Positions 10,262 through 22,225 of a stretch of DNA of 64,000 nt are shown here, piece after piece; the first letter of the stretch is position 1; every line of letters begins with the position of its first letter. Location: NCBI RefSeq assembly GCF_023091745.1, contig NC_068930.1, positions 12,360,262 through 12,424,261 on the forward strand, read 5' to 3'. A model generated the notes under the pieces. The model was given only the letters and a program-made list of their open reading frames with translations. It was not told the DNA's origin and searched no databases. Position numbers and translations under genes: made by a program. Source of the stretch: Budorcas taxicolor (Eukaryota; Chordata; Mammalia; Artiodactyla; Bovidae).

Positions 10262-10462
10262 AACTCATTTCTCAAAATAATTTATTGGTTTTATTGATTT
10301 GCACTGTTGTGCTAGTTTCGGGCGTGCAATAAAGTGTATCTGTTATACGTTTACATATATCCACTCATTTTTAGATTCTCTTCCTGTATAGGTCATTACA
10401 GAATACTGAGCAGAGTTTCCTGTACCATACAATAGGTCCTTATTAGTTATCTGTAACTCAAC
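10262..10462 (-). mobile_element. L1 3' UTR fragment
   Basis: Antisense artiodactyl L1 3' UTR: TTGATTTGCACTGTTGTGCT, then TACATATATCCACTCATTTT, then CAATAGGTCCTTATTAGTTA. It is truncated soon after. Confidence 0.88.
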
Positions 10463-10667
10463 TCATTTTTTTAAGTAGATAGGAACTATATTCAAATTCA
10501 AAGAGAGCTAATCTGGGATAAAAATGTCAACCTGGAGAGTGTAAGAAAGTGTTTGAGTTTCCTTATTGCTTGTACTGATCACAATTCCTAGGCCAGGCAA
10601 TAACTGCTTAGTATGAATGTAAGTAACTATTTATTTGATTCATTGCTTTTTCATGTGCTAAAAACCC

Positions 10668-10868
10668 ATGTGAAGTGACTCAGTCATGTCCAACTCTTTG
10701 CAACCCCATGGACTGTAGCCTACCAGGCTCCTCCATCCATGGGATTTTCCAGGCAAGAATACTGGAGTGGGGTGCCATTTCTTTCTCCAAGGTATCTTCC
10801 CGACCCAGGGATTGAACCCCGGTCTCCCGCATTGCAAGCAGACTCTTTATCATCTGAGCCACTGAGGA
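10668..10868 (-). mobile_element. Bov-tA SINE, near full length
   Basis: Antisense body (GACTCAGTCATGTCCAACTC; CAGGCAAGAATACTGGAGTG) through the head GGATTGAACCCCGGTCTC, whose complement is a recognisable RNA polymerase III B box, to CATCTGAGCCACTGAGGAA. Confidence 0.95.
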
Positions 10869-11384
10869 ATCTATCTGTCAATATAATGCTTCCTCTTAGG
10901 ATCAGCTTCACTTATTTCATCTTGTTGCATATTCACTACCACACCAAAAACAGAGGATGGACACTCAGTTGCTTAGAAAATATTTATCTGGATGCCAGAC
11001 CATTCCTAAACTATTTCTCTTTGTTCCACTTTGATTTCTTCTACAGAACTGTTCAGCCTCATTTGCACGGTCACCTAGCACTAGAAGCGAAGGTCTTGAT
11101 GCAGCTATCACAAAGGTAGTATGTTCAAATACTGGGTGAGCCATGTTCAGAAGTAATTAGGAGAGTACACATGTCTGGAGAGACAAAAGTGGGGAGCCCT
11201 CCAACATTACCCTTTTATCCCAGAGCACAATGGCCATATCGCTAAGGAAATAGACAATTTTTAATGGTGTTCTAAGACCAGTCTCTGCCTTTTTATCCAT
11301 TCTCACCTTACCTATGTCTCCCCACTGTCCCAGCACCACTGGATCTTTTCTGATTCTCAAATGTATTTAACTTTCATTCTACAC
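10869..11384. other. Unassigned
   Basis: No named repeat or gene recognised. Open frames here (for example on + from about 10870 to 11119) only extend SINE frames. Confidence 0.4.
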
Positions 11385-11517
11385 TGTGTGGAGAGGGAAA
11401 TGCAACCCACTCCCGTATTCTTGCTTGGAGAATCCCGTGGACAGAGGAGCCTGGTGGACTGCAGTCCACGGAGTTGCACAGAGTCAGACACGACTGAGCG
11501 ACTAACACTACACGGCA
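11385..11517 (+). mobile_element. Bov-A monomer
   Basis: Sense Bov-A lacking the tRNA head (GAGAGGGAAATGCAACCCAC; GTCAGACACGACTGAGCGAC). It directly precedes a complete Bov-tA, giving a head-to-tail pair. Confidence 0.9.
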
Positions 11518-11730
11518 TGGGCTTCCCTGGGGACTCAGACGGTAAAGAATCGGCCTGCAATGCAGGAGACCTGGGATGGATCCCTGGGTCGGAAGAGCCC
11601 CTGAAGAAGGGAGCGGCTATCCACGCCAGTATTCTTGCCCGGGAAAGTCCATGGACAGAGGAGCGTGACAGGCTGCCGTCCACGGGGTTGCTCAGAGTCG
11701 GACACCACTGAGTGACTAACACACTCCACT
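11518..11730 (+). mobile_element. Bov-tA SINE, full length
   Basis: Begins with the tRNA-derived head GGGCTTCCCTGGGGACTCAG and the pol III B-box region GGGATGGATCCC. The body ends at GTCGGACACCACTGAGTGAC. It keeps more CpGs than most copies in the window, which hints at a younger or better-preserved copy. Confidence 0.95.
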
Positions 11731-12144
11731 GCGTATTGACCCATTCTGCTACTCTCTCTAAACCTCCAGCCCTCTCAGACAGGTTCAGTTCCACATATCC
11801 CTAGAACCCTACCTTCAGTTAAATTCCCTGTGCATGCACTCTCAGAACCTCTGGATCTCATTGAATTTATGAGTTTAGATCTGCAGTTTTGGAATGATTC
11901 TGTTCCTTTGATCAGCAAGGGCACAGATCACTTTTCCTTGTGCGTCATTATCCCCAGTGCCTTTGTCAGACCTTGTGTCAAAGTACATAGCTTTTCATCT
12001 CCTAATAAACTTTCCTAGGATTCTAGGAACTTTTGAAAATTATTTATTACACAAAACAATCAAATTATTTTGATTTTAAAATAAATTAAACTTAGAAAAA
12101 AATAAATTTAGAAGTTGGAATGGATTTTTGATAAACTAACATAT
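11731..12144. other. Unassigned
   Basis: No repeat or gene recognised. AT-rich toward 12100. Confidence 0.4.
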
Positions 12145-12157
12145 AATCACTTCATCT

Positions 12158-12487
12158 TCACTTCAATTTGCTGAACCAGTCCATCCTAAAGGAAATCAGT
12201 CCTGAATATTCATTGGAAGGACTGATGGTGAAACTGAAACTCCAGTACTTTGGCCACCTGATGTGAAGAACTGACACATTGGAGAAGACTCTGATGCTGG
12301 GAAAGATTGAAGGCAGGAGGAGAAGGGGACGACAGAGGATGAGATGGCTGGATGGCATCACCGACTTGATGGACATGAGTTTGAGTAAGGTCCAGGAGTT
12401 GGTGATGGACAGGGAAGGCTGGCGTGCTGCAGACGATGGGATCATAAAGAGTCAAACAGAACTGAGTGACTGAACTGAACTGGACTG
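12158..12487 (+). mobile_element. BovB 3' fragment with 13-bp TSD
   Basis: Sense BovB from CCAGTCCATCCTAAAGGAAA to GAACTGAACTGGACTG is flanked by AATCACTTCATCT at 12145-12157 and 12488-12500. About 14 bases (12158-12171) between the left duplication and the first BovB base do not look like BovB, suggesting filler added at the 5' junction. Confidence 0.95.
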
Positions 12488-12552
12488 AATCACTTCATCT
12501 CACTGGTAAGAAAGTTGAGGTCCAGAAAGTACCAGTGATTTGTTACTTCAGC

Positions 12553-12757
12553 TTATTTTTTTTCTTTTTAAAAATTTATTTAATTTTTAATTGAAGGATA
12601 AAACCTTTACAGAATTTTGTTGCTTTCTGTCAAACATCAACATGAATCAGCCATAGGTATATGTGTATGTCCCCTCCCTCTTGAACCTCCCTTCCATTTC
12701 CCTCCCCAGCCCACCCCTCTAGGTTGATACAGAGCCCTTGTTTGAATTCTCTACTTC
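12553..12757 (-). mobile_element. L1-BT 3' UTR fragment
   Basis: Antisense artiodactyl L1 3' end: TTAATTGAAGGATAAAACCT, then CATCAACATGAATCAGCCAT, the pyrimidine-rich TCCCCTCCCTCTTGAACCTC and CCACCCCTCTAGGTTGATAC. Confidence 0.92.
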
Positions 12758-13450
12758 AGCTTGTATCAATGATGATGACAATATCCAAGCCATCACAGTC
12801 AATAGCAGACTAGACCACGATGAATTCCCTTTCTCCGCTACAGAGATTCTCGGCAATGATATAACAGCACAGCAATGATAAAGTGCTAAAGTTTTTAGAG
12901 GATTTGTTTTTCTCAGAGAATCAAACTAATGTTACCCCTAAAACTGAGTCACTCTAATTTACACACACTTGAAGAGCAATTTTAGTTTTTCTCTTTTTGG
13001 TAATAAAGACATTTATTAAATTAGCTAGAACATTTTACCTACAAGTACAGAAAGCCTAACAAAAGATGGTTTATGTAATAATAACTTTCATATGTCACAT
13101 AATAATCAGTCCAAGGATAGGGCAGTGTGAGGATAATTCACATGTTTAATGATATAATCCATGAGTCAATTTCTTCTTTGTTCCTGCCCTGCAAATCTTA
13201 ACATATTGGCCCCTATCCTCATGACTTTTTCCTTTTATTTGGTTGCAGTATGACTGCAGAACTTTGAAGCATCATATACTCACAAAAAGCTTCTCCAGTT
13301 TGTCCGTGCTTCTTCTCATTTTAATAGCAAGAGAAACTTCCTCAGGATATCTAAAGTCTCACTGGCCAGAGCTGTGCTACAGGCTCACTTCTGAACCAGT
13401 TACTGGCAACACAATAATATAATCACTAGGGCTAACTCAAACCAATCAGC
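12758..13450. other. Unassigned
   Basis: AT-rich sequence without a repeat I can name. No coding signal. Confidence 0.4.
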
Positions 13451-13451
13451 G

Positions 13452-13849
13452 TTTTGCTTTTCAACATTATTTTTATTATGGAAACATAGTTGACTTGCAA
13501 TGTTAGTTTCAGGTGTCCAGCAAAGTGTATTTCTTCAGATTATTGATAGTTATAAGTCATCCCAAGTTATTGAATACCGTCCCCTGTGCTATACAGTAAA
13601 TCCTTGCTGCGTATCTATTTTATGCATAATAGTGTGCATCTGTTTATCCCAGGCTCTTAATTTATCCTCCCCCTCTTCTCCTTGGTAACCACACAAATTC
13701 GTTTTTTATATCTGTGAATTTGTATCATCGTTCTAGATTCTATATATATGGTATAGTATTTGTCTTTGTCTGACTTACTTTACTTAGTATAATAATCTCT
13801 GAGTCTATCTCTGTCAATCAGCATTTACTTTCTTATTTTGTATAGGGGT
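13452..13849 (-). mobile_element. L1 3' UTR fragment
   Basis: Antisense L1: CTTGCAATGTTAGTTTCAGG, then CCCCTGTGCTATACAGTAAA, then CTTGGTAACCACACAAATTC. It is older and more diverged than the L1-BT fragments. It ends at about the site where the next SINE inserted. Confidence 0.85.
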
Positions 13850-13863
13850 ACAGTTTCTCTTGA

Positions 13864-14079
13864 GGGCTTCCCTGGTGGCTCAGTGGTAAAGAATCTGCCT
13901 GTAATGCAGGAGACCCGGGTTTGATCTCTGGGTTGGGAAAATCCCCTGGAGAAGGGAATGGCTACCCATTCCAATCTCCTTGCCTGGGAAATCCCATGGA
14001 CAGAGAAGCCTGGAAGGCTATAGTCCTTGGGGTTGCAAAGAGTTGGACACAACTGAGGGAATAACACTTTCACTTTTTC
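13864..14079 (+). mobile_element. Bov-tA SINE with 14-bp TSD
   Basis: Full-length sense copy from GGGCTTCCCTGGTGGCTCAG, with the B-box region GGGTTTGATCTCTGG, to ACACTTTCACTTTTTC. The direct repeat ACAGTTTCTCTTGA at 13850-13863 and 14080-14093 defines the insertion exactly. Confidence 0.97.
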
Positions 14080-15221
14080 ACAGTTTCTCTTGAAGCAAAT
14101 GGCTACTCGGAAGAAGGGCAAGTGTGGAAGAAATTGATGTCCATAGGTAATGGATAGTCCTTGCCACATTTTTGTAAATATCAAATAACTGGCTAATCGG
14201 GATTCAACAAGCATAACGTTAACTATTTTTGACCATTGTCAAATTTTACATGAAGCTTGAATGATATTATTTCAACTTCCTCCTGAGTCTTAATCATGGG
14301 TAAAATACTTCAAATTGTAAACATTTTATAAGATCATACTTCAATTATTCAGAACTCAAACTGCATCTATTAAGCCCTGTAAAAATAAATGTATTTTTTT
14401 GTCATTACTCATCCAACAGCTACTTATAAGCTTCTGTCTTAAAAGGAACAAAGACCAACTATTTATATGAAACTGATCGATATGAAGACACATCCGGAGG
14501 ATCTGACTGTATTGTGCCAGATAAAATTAGTATGCCAGGCGCTCAAATGTCATAAAGACAGAAGACTCAACTTCATAAGGAACTTATTAGTAGTCAGACA
14601 TAGTGCATTGTCCTGCACAGACATATGCTGTCTATGCCAAACATCCATGATGCTATCTTAATGAAAAGAGAAAGAACTCATTTTGGATCTTTAAAGTTTA
14701 CCATCAAGTTGAATAATTACGCTGACTATCGGAAAAAAAGGAGCTCTCAAATTTTTCATGCTCCTTCCTCATATAAAAATATTATTTCTCTCCCAAATCT
14801 TCCCCCGACACTCAACCATTGTACACCATATCAAATAAACAGATAAAAACATTAATTTCCCCCTCTCTGTTCTACACTATGAGTGTTCATGTTTATTTAT
14901 AATCACACAGATTCTCTTGGGCTGCAAGCAGACTTAGAGAGAAGGCCCCCATGCCCATTTATTCAGTCCACATTACACTTAACACAGAGCCACACAGAAA
15001 TGGGCTTTGTGATCAATATCAGGAATTGGACTGTGAAAGGTAAAATTAAAATGAACTTTATACTTATTTAAAAATAAATGTAGCTTCCCATTCAGGAGAA
15101 GAATACCGTTACAGGAAAAATATGATCGAAACTTCATCTTCTCATGAATACTAATATTGGATGTCAAATTAAAGAATGGAAAGAAAAAAATTTAAAAAAT
15201 GTTATAATGACTCAACAAGAA

Positions 15222-15335
15222 CTAGACACTTTGTTCTATATAGCTATGTATACATATTTAAAACTATATATATGTACACATAACTGCACATAGATATATA
15301 ACTATACACACTCACACCATACACACATAGGAAAC
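15222..15335. repeat. TA/CA-rich low-complexity stretch
   Basis: Alternating TATATA, TACACA and CACACA tracts with no strict unit. Confidence 0.7.
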
Positions 15336-15500
15336 TATACAAATACTAACAAAAAGACAAATAATTTTGCTTTACTAATTGAAGCTGGAGGCCACAGAAA
15401 CCAATCCCGTTAATCCGACCACCAAGGGAGGCTATGAGAGAGCTCAGAGTCTTGAAGGCAGAAAAATTTTTGGAAGATGATGGAAAGTAGAGAACATAGA

Positions 15501-15556
15501 CCAAGATCTGGCCCAGGATAAAGGCTCTCCAAGATCTGGCCCAGGATAAAGGCTCT
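15501..15556. repeat. 28-bp perfect tandem duplication
   Basis: The unit beginning CCAAGATCTGGCCCAGGATA occupies 15501-15528 and is repeated exactly at 15529-15556. Confidence 0.95.
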
Positions 15557-17534
15557 AGATTAAAACCTCCTCTGGCCCCACTGCCCCTACCATCTCTGGC
15601 AGCTCATTTCTGGAATTGCAAAATCCCCACCCCTGATTTCCACACTTCTGAGGCCAAAATAAATTATTTCTACAATGTCCCTGTATCTTTCCATTACTCC
15701 TTTAACATAAATTCCTGGTTATGCAAGCCTAAGACCAAAACCTCACTCCAGCTACTATGGAAAGAGAAAACAGAACTGCAAATTCCTTTTCTTTTTTTTT
15801 TCTGAAATAGGGTTCCACCAAAGCAATGCAGTGGGGAAACTGTCCAAGCTACGAAGGGCATAGAGATACTGAGTAGCCAGGAGAACAAAAAAGTGCTCTC
15901 ATCATTTGTCGTTTGTGTGAACACTTCTTCCTGTGCTTAGATTTCCAGAAAGGAATAAAGAAACGGAAACGTGGAACATCACACAACCTTGCAACAATAA
16001 GCAGACCCACTCTGTCCCCAAAGGGAGGCGAAGTGATGTCTTGTTAATTATTTCAATCCAGCTCCAAACCCAGTGATACCCATTCCTGCTATCCAGACAC
16101 CATCCCATGTTGAAATTTGGCTTTCCAGAATCAAATCTTATGTAGTGTACACCATATACAATAATGAAGGAAAATAAACATAAATTCGAGATTAAGGTAT
16201 GTAAATACATTCATCACATGGCAAAACCAGAAATGTAGGTGTCATTACCCTCACTTCTTCAAGTGTGTGAAAGCAAATCCCCTGTTTACGACTTCTCTCC
16301 TTCATCACTTGCTCTGCGTACTCTGCCTTCAACCAGCACTGCAGCTGACCAAGCCGTTTTTAAGCCTAGCAAGTTACCGAAGCCTCTGCTCTTGTTGCAT
16401 CCAAGCCTTTGGCAGTCTTCCTAGTTTATGATTTTTTTTCTTTCATTGAACAATACCATCATAAATAAGATTAGAAGGTGCCCTGTGAGATCACATGTGT
16501 TCCATCCATAATCCTCCTTCTTCACTGTAAAGTAATAGCCTTATTTTTTCTTCACAATCAAGATCAGTCACACCAGCCATACTAAAATGTGTATCATTTC
16601 ATTTCTTTTCTAGAGTCATATGAAGCTGAAAATGAAGCTCTGTGAAAGAGCTTCTACGCCTGGTGAAACATGCTTATTATGGACTACTATCTCTAAACCT
16701 ATAGACCTCAAATTTATGAGAATGAAAAGCAAAAATTTTTAAAGTAACCAAGATTTCACAGTAGGTTATTCAAGGATTCTATAGAGAATGAAACTTCAGG
16801 GTTATGGCAAATATATAGTAAGTCTAACAACTCAGAACATAGCAATCCTTTTCTTTTTTCCTCTCAAGTGTTTTCCCCAGGAGAAGAAATAGTATGTGGA
16901 AATCTGCAACAATGATAGAGCAGTAAGAATCCTTATTGTATATTTCTTGAAGATGCTTAATGGACAAAGACACAAATCCATATTAAATATCTGTTCCAGA
17001 GAAGGAAACTGATGCAGCCTATTTTGGAAGTATTCCTATGTTATTACCTTGCTCTGGACACCTGGATGGTCCTCTTAGATATAATATATATCTACATTTT
17101 TGTGTCACTTCTGGTGCATGGTGATGTGGACATCCATCAGTGGGCACAGCCTGAATGGTCTTGGTAAAGGGGAGGTCTGAATTTTTTAATCCATGATGAG
17201 CCATCGTGGAACCTTGCTCCATGGCCACTTGAAATACACAGCAGAGCAAAGAAGGATACTTCAAAAAAATCACTACTGATTAGTAAGAACCTCCTCTGCA
17301 GCGGGTGTGACCTTTTGTAAGCATTCCAAAATAACCTTACAATGTGTGACTTCTTCTGAAAGATACATACCTCCTCCTTAAATGTCCTTGCTACACATGT
17401 CCAAACTTGACCTTCTAATCCCCTGACTACATCGTCAAACTATTAGCCAGATCAGTGGGTCACTAGCAAATCCACTGTAGTGGTAAAACTGTATTTTTGT
17501 GAAATTTATCTTCAGATTTGGGGCTTTTTTGATT

Positions 17535-17722
17535 TGGTAAAAAATCCAAACTCAGTGGTGAAGAATCCACCTGCCAATGCAGGAGATGTGAGTTTGATCG
17601 CTGGGTCAGGAGGATCCTCTGGAGAAGGAAATGGCAACTCATTCTGGGAAATCCCATGGACAGAGGCTACAGTCCATTGTGTTATAAACAGTCAGACACA
17701 ACTTAGTGACAAAATAACATCT
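17535..17722 (+). mobile_element. Diverged Bov-tA SINE
   Basis: Sense copy: CTCAGTGGTGAAGAATCCAC, GAGTTTGATCGCTGGGTC, GAAATCCCATGGACAGAG, CAGTCAGACACAACTTAG. A short internal deletion removes part of the GAGCCTGG region. Confidence 0.88.
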
Positions 17723-20620
17723 TCAAACTTATACCCTGCATAAAATTGCCAAAGTATTTAAGATTGCCTATAATGCTTTCTCTCCAGACGCTATCACTAT
17801 GCATTATCTATGTATCAGCAGTAGACCATCAAAATATGCTTGGGAATGATGAGACATTCCAAGTCTCACTGGAAACTAACAGGAACATAGTTGAAAACAT
17901 AAGACAAGACATTTAGAGTATATTGCCGTCCTTGCTTGTTTAGGCAAACTTCTATTGATACTTTCTTTTGGGAGATAGAGGAAAACCATTCCCAAATCCA
18001 CAAATGCATTCCAAGTGCCAATGAATGTACTGAGTTTCTCCAGCACAGAAATCACGTCTGGAACAGCAGTTACCCTTAGAATCAACTCTATATCACTTAA
18101 GGTAATTCAGGCTTATTGTGCTTCATTTTCTGCACTTCCTCTATTGGAAACACAGGTGGAGTTATAGTAGGATCACCACTCCTGTATTTCTCGTCTTTGA
18201 TAGCATCACTAGTCATACTTCAGAGAAAAAGATTTTCCAGGGATGGGTTATTGCTTTTCATTTTTTAATTTACCATATTTCATTAAGAACAAGAAAGTCC
18301 AGAGGAAACTACTTTATGGCTAATCAAAACTAGTGGAGATTTTGCTAGTATTGGGGTGTGTGTGTATTGTATTCCGAAAATAGGATGATTTGGAGGTCCA
18401 TTGAGCCAAATATTTATTATCCAATATTATCTGCAAAAGATCTATATACTATCATTTTCCCAGTGGCAAATGACTCCATATTCTTTTGAGAAAGACTTGG
18501 AGAAAGGCTCATGATATCTACTTTGATATTATTGCAAGATCCAACCACAATGCTATCCGCCTCTCTGTCATTCAAGGAGACCTAAGTCTAGGAACGGATT
18601 CAGGGGTTGGGACTGGGTTTAGAATAATAAATTTATATATAATCTCTCAAGTTTACCAGAATTCATCATACATGAAGTTCCACCCTCCCTCAACATTCAC
18701 AAAGTATTGTGTATATTCTTTAGGAATCTTCTAGAAACTTTGAATCTGCTTTGTTGTAAAGAATTTCCAAATGATTAGCCAGTGTCAAAGACTCTTGAGG
18801 GTCTGTTTACCATGATAGCCTTTTTATTGGGAAGATTAAATGAAACTACTTGGCCTCTGCTCCTTTGCCATCCTCCTACTTACTGAAGCTAGAAACCGGT
18901 TTCAAGTACAGTCATTCTCATAAGCATCTTAAATCCTAAGCAAATTACAAATAAGCACATTTCACAGATGTTGACGCTCTCACGACACAATGTTTCTCAA
19001 AGTCTTGTTAAGGAGAGTGTCTTTTGATCTTTCTCAGGGGAAATAGTTAAGAAATGATTTGTAGTAACACAAGATAAATGCAGCCCCATGTTCCAAGCCC
19101 AAAGTTATGGAACCTCTCCTAGGTATTACGCCAAGGAATTATTTTGGTATTTCAGCTATTTTCTTTCTTTTAAGTACAGGTTACACTTGAGCTCCAGGTT
19201 TCAGATTTTAGGCATTCATCCAAGCAAATAATTAAATCCCAGGAAATTCAACCAGCATCCTGAAATCATATCAATTAATTTGATCAAATAAAAAATAATG
19301 ATCTTCCTTCATTTTAAGAATAAGCCAGATCCATTCCTACACATATTTTCTAGATTTTGGTCAACAGGAATTGTTAAAGTCATATAGATTTTTTAACATG
19401 AAAGCATTCTCAGGAAGGTTTGCTATTGTAATTTCTTCCAGAAGTATTCTGGGATATAATGCTTGTTACATTTGGGTAGGTAAGAAGAGTTTATAAATGC
19501 TCACAACAGATGGCTAAGAAGAATGTTCTACTTTTAAGGTAAAATTCTTAAGAGAGAGAGCCTTCATGCAACAGTGAACTCAAAATGCCTTCATGCAACA
19601 GTGAAAACCTCATCAATAAGGAAGTAGGGCTTCTAAGGGAATTGGAAGACCCCTGAATTTTCCGCATATATTTTCATGTAAATTCTATTTTTTTTCCTGA
19701 TCACTATCCTATTGATCTAAGATCTAGAGAAGCTTTGAATTTAACTGATATTATCATTCAGTGTCTGCTAATTAAACACTGAATTTAGCTTATGCTACTT
19801 TACCTCAATGTCAGCATAAGCTCAAACAAGAGATGAGGGATTTAAATTATCTGAATCTTCCCATGGATCCTCAATTTAATTCTTTCAGTTCTAATCCTTT
19901 TCAATCATTTTCCTAAGTTTGACATAAAATATTTAGTGAAGCTTTGAATTTAGTAGATATTGTAATTTGGCCTAAACTTAAAATTTTGGCAGCTTCCACT
20001 CTATGGATCAAGAAAGTCACTGGAATTTAACTGATGTCTTCAAAAAGTTTTTTCAGGTGATTTTAGCTTGTCATCACCTTTCAGCCACCTTGGCTTCCTT
20101 TTGTCTTTCATACATGGTAGTGACAGAAAAGACATTCAAAAACTGCCTTTCAGGAAGTGCACAGATGACCACAGGTCATCACTTGCGGTATTCTATTACA
20201 TATCATGTGTTTCCATATTTCCAACCTAGAAGACTATACTAACTCCAAATAGGCAACACAATCCATTCTAAATACGTATACTAATCATGGATTCCAATGC
20301 TGATAAGTAACTCTCTATTCCCAATGTCTATAAAGTTTGAAGTTCTTGATTGGAAGAAACAGAAAACAACTGAGTCTAACTTAAGCAGAATAGAAATTTA
20401 CTGGAATGAATTTGTGGCAAAACTGACAGTTAAAAAAAAAATGTTAAGAGCCAGAAGAGATTATATAGCAGAGAAACATGCAACGTTAAAGCTCAGAAGT
20501 GCAACAGATGGGTCACCATTCTTAGACATGGCTGCAACGGGACACCGATGCCATTGTCCCTTCCAATACTGTTCTCTCTGCCTTGAATACTTCATAAATG
20601 GCTTTCACTTTACTCTTCAT
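17723..20620. other. Mostly unassigned, single-copy-looking
   Basis: About 2.9 kb with no named transposon. An imperfect 27-base-period duplication of GCCTTCATGCAACAGTGAA sits at 19560-19605. Open frames are short and unremarkable. Confidence 0.45.
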
Positions 20621-21109
20621 ACTGGTTTTCTATTGCCACCATAATAAATTATGCAAACAGTTTAAAGCAACAAAACATTATCTTACAGTTCTGTAGGTCA
20701 GAAATCTAGGCACAGCATGGCTAAGCCAGTTCTCTGCTACAGGTTTCAAAACATGGAAATCAAGGTGTCAGCAGGGCTGTGTTCCTTCCTGGAGGCTCTG
20801 AGGACGAATTAAGATTGTTGGCGGAATTCAGTTCCGTTTGCTGCGGCACTAAGATTCCCATTTTCTCAATAGCATGTAACGCGTGTCACTCTCAGCTTCT
20901 TCAAGGCCACAGTCATTCTCTAGCGCATGGCTCCCTGTCTCCATCATCACAGCAAACAGTGGCAAGTAGCATCCTTCTCCTGCCTAGAATCCCCTCCGAC
21001 CTCCTCTTCTACGCAACTTGCCTCTGCCTTTCTTTTTTGCCTCATCTCCCTGACTGATTCTTCTGCCAACTTCTTCGAAGGATTCATGTGATTACATTGA
21101 GCCCATCCA

Positions 21110-21640
21110 GATAATTCAAGATGCTCTCCATCGTTTTCTATTGAATATAATTGCTTTCCAGTGTTGTATTAGTTTATGCTGTACAACACCATGAATCACC
21201 AGCCTCCCTCCCGCCTTTCCACCCCACCCCTCTGGGTCATCACGGAGCACCAAGCTGAGCCCCCTGCACTATATAGCAGCTCCCCACTAGCTCTCTGTGT
21301 CACACGGGGTTGCTAAGTCGCGTCAATCATGTCTGACTCTGTGCGACCCCATAGACGGCAGCCCACCAGGCTCCTCTGTCCCTGGAATTCTCCAGGCAAG
21401 AACACTGGAGTGGGTTGCCTTTTCCTTCTCCAATGCATGAAAGTGAAAAGTGAAAAGGAAGTCACTCAGTTGTGTCTGACTCTTCGCGACCCCATGGACT
21501 GCAGCCCACCAGGCTCCTCCATCCATGGGATTTTCCAGGCAAGAGTACTGGAGTGGGTTACCTATGCCTTCTTTACACGGGGTAGTGTATATATTTCACT
21601 ACAACTCTCTCAATTTGTCCCTCCCCTCTCAAGACATTCT
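21110..21640 (-). mobile_element. L1 3' UTR fragment split by Bov-A2
   Basis: Antisense L1 3' end (TTGAATATAATTGCTTTCCA; GTATTAGTTTATGCTGTACA; CACTATATAGCAGCTCCCC). It is interrupted at 21310 and resumes at about 21584 with AGTGTATATATTTCACTACA and CAATTTGTCCCTCCCC. Confidence 0.8.
21311..21574 (-). mobile_element. Bov-A2 SINE with 9-bp TSD
   Basis: Dimeric antisense element with the GAAAGTGAAAAGTGAAAAGG linker near 21440-21460, flanked by ACACGGGGT at 21302-21310 and 21575-21583. It is inserted in an L1 fragment. Confidence 0.96.
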
Positions 21641-21649
21641 CGGGAGACA

Positions 21650-21775
21650 GAAATGTTCTGAGATTGTATGAGGGCTGTGGGCTACAAGTGTGTATTAATT
21701 TGTCAAATTGTAGAGCTGAGATTTATAGCTGATAGTGTATGTATTTTACCTCAAAAAAAAAAAAATCACAGAAAA
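21650..21775 (+). mobile_element. Old L1 3' terminus
   Basis: Resembles the end of old L1 3' UTRs (TTAATTTGTCAAATTGTAGA; GTATTTTACCTCAAAAAAAA) and terminates in an A-run. Confidence 0.55.
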
Positions 21776-21811
21776 ATTGTGACGATTAAAAGAGAAGTAG
21801 AGAGGCGAGGG

Positions 21812-21965
21812 CTTCCCAGGTGATTCAGTGGTAAAGAATCCACCCTCCAATGCAAGGAGACAGAGGAGATGCAGGTTCGATCCTGGGTGGGGAAGATTCC
21901 CTGAAAGAGGAGATGGCAACCCATTCCAGTATTCTTGGCAGGAGAATCCTGGACAGAGGAGCCGG
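21812..21965 (+). mobile_element. Bov-tA SINE, 3' truncated
   Basis: Starts with GGGCTTCCCAGGTGATTCAG and GTTCGATCCTGGGTGGGG (B box intact). It stops after CCTGGACAGAGGAGCC. Confidence 0.9.
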
Positions 21966-21967
21966 AT

Positions 21968-22075
21968 ACTGGTAATTGTTAAATATGTGTGATGGATACT
22001 TTGGGGTTTATTATTCCTTTCTCTTTATATATATTTGCATTTTTCATAATAAAAAGTTTTATAAGTGTGTAAAAA
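21968..22075 (+). mobile_element. Old L1 3' terminus
   Basis: GGTAATTGTTAAATATGTGT, then TTTTCATAATAAAAAGTTTT matches the end of an old L1 3' UTR. Confidence 0.55.
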
Positions 22076-22225
22076 ATTTTTTTAAAAGATACTTTCAGGT
22101 CAGTTGATTAGTAAGTTTAATTTCTCTGCAAAGTCCTATATTAGCACTACCTAGACTAGTGTTTGATCGTGTTACCAGGGGCTGGAATCTTAGAGGCATC
22201 TTTGATATTCTGCCTCTCATACTTC

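Larger units (their letters stand above)
14094..17534. other. Mostly unassigned, single-copy-looking
   Basis: No SINE, LINE or LTR recognised over about 3.4 kb. It contains a 28-base tandem duplication (15501-15556) and a TA/CA-rich stretch (about 15222-15335). Short open frames (up to about 100 codons, e.g. minus 15902-16210) show no family resemblance. Confidence 0.45.
20622..22225. mobile_element. Old mammalian repeat split by nested elements
   Basis: 20622-21105 resembles a widespread old mammalian repeat (ATTATCTTACAGTTCTGTAG, AAATCAAGGTGTCAGCAGGG, GATTCATGTGATTACATTGA). Its end reappears at 22095-22225 (AGGTCAGTTGATTAGTAAGT; GGCATCTTTGATATTCTGCC). The intervening kilobase consists of L1 pieces, a Bov-A2 and a Bov-tA. 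I recognise the family by sequence but cannot name the subfamily safely; an old LTR or L1M class is likely. Confidence 0.6.
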
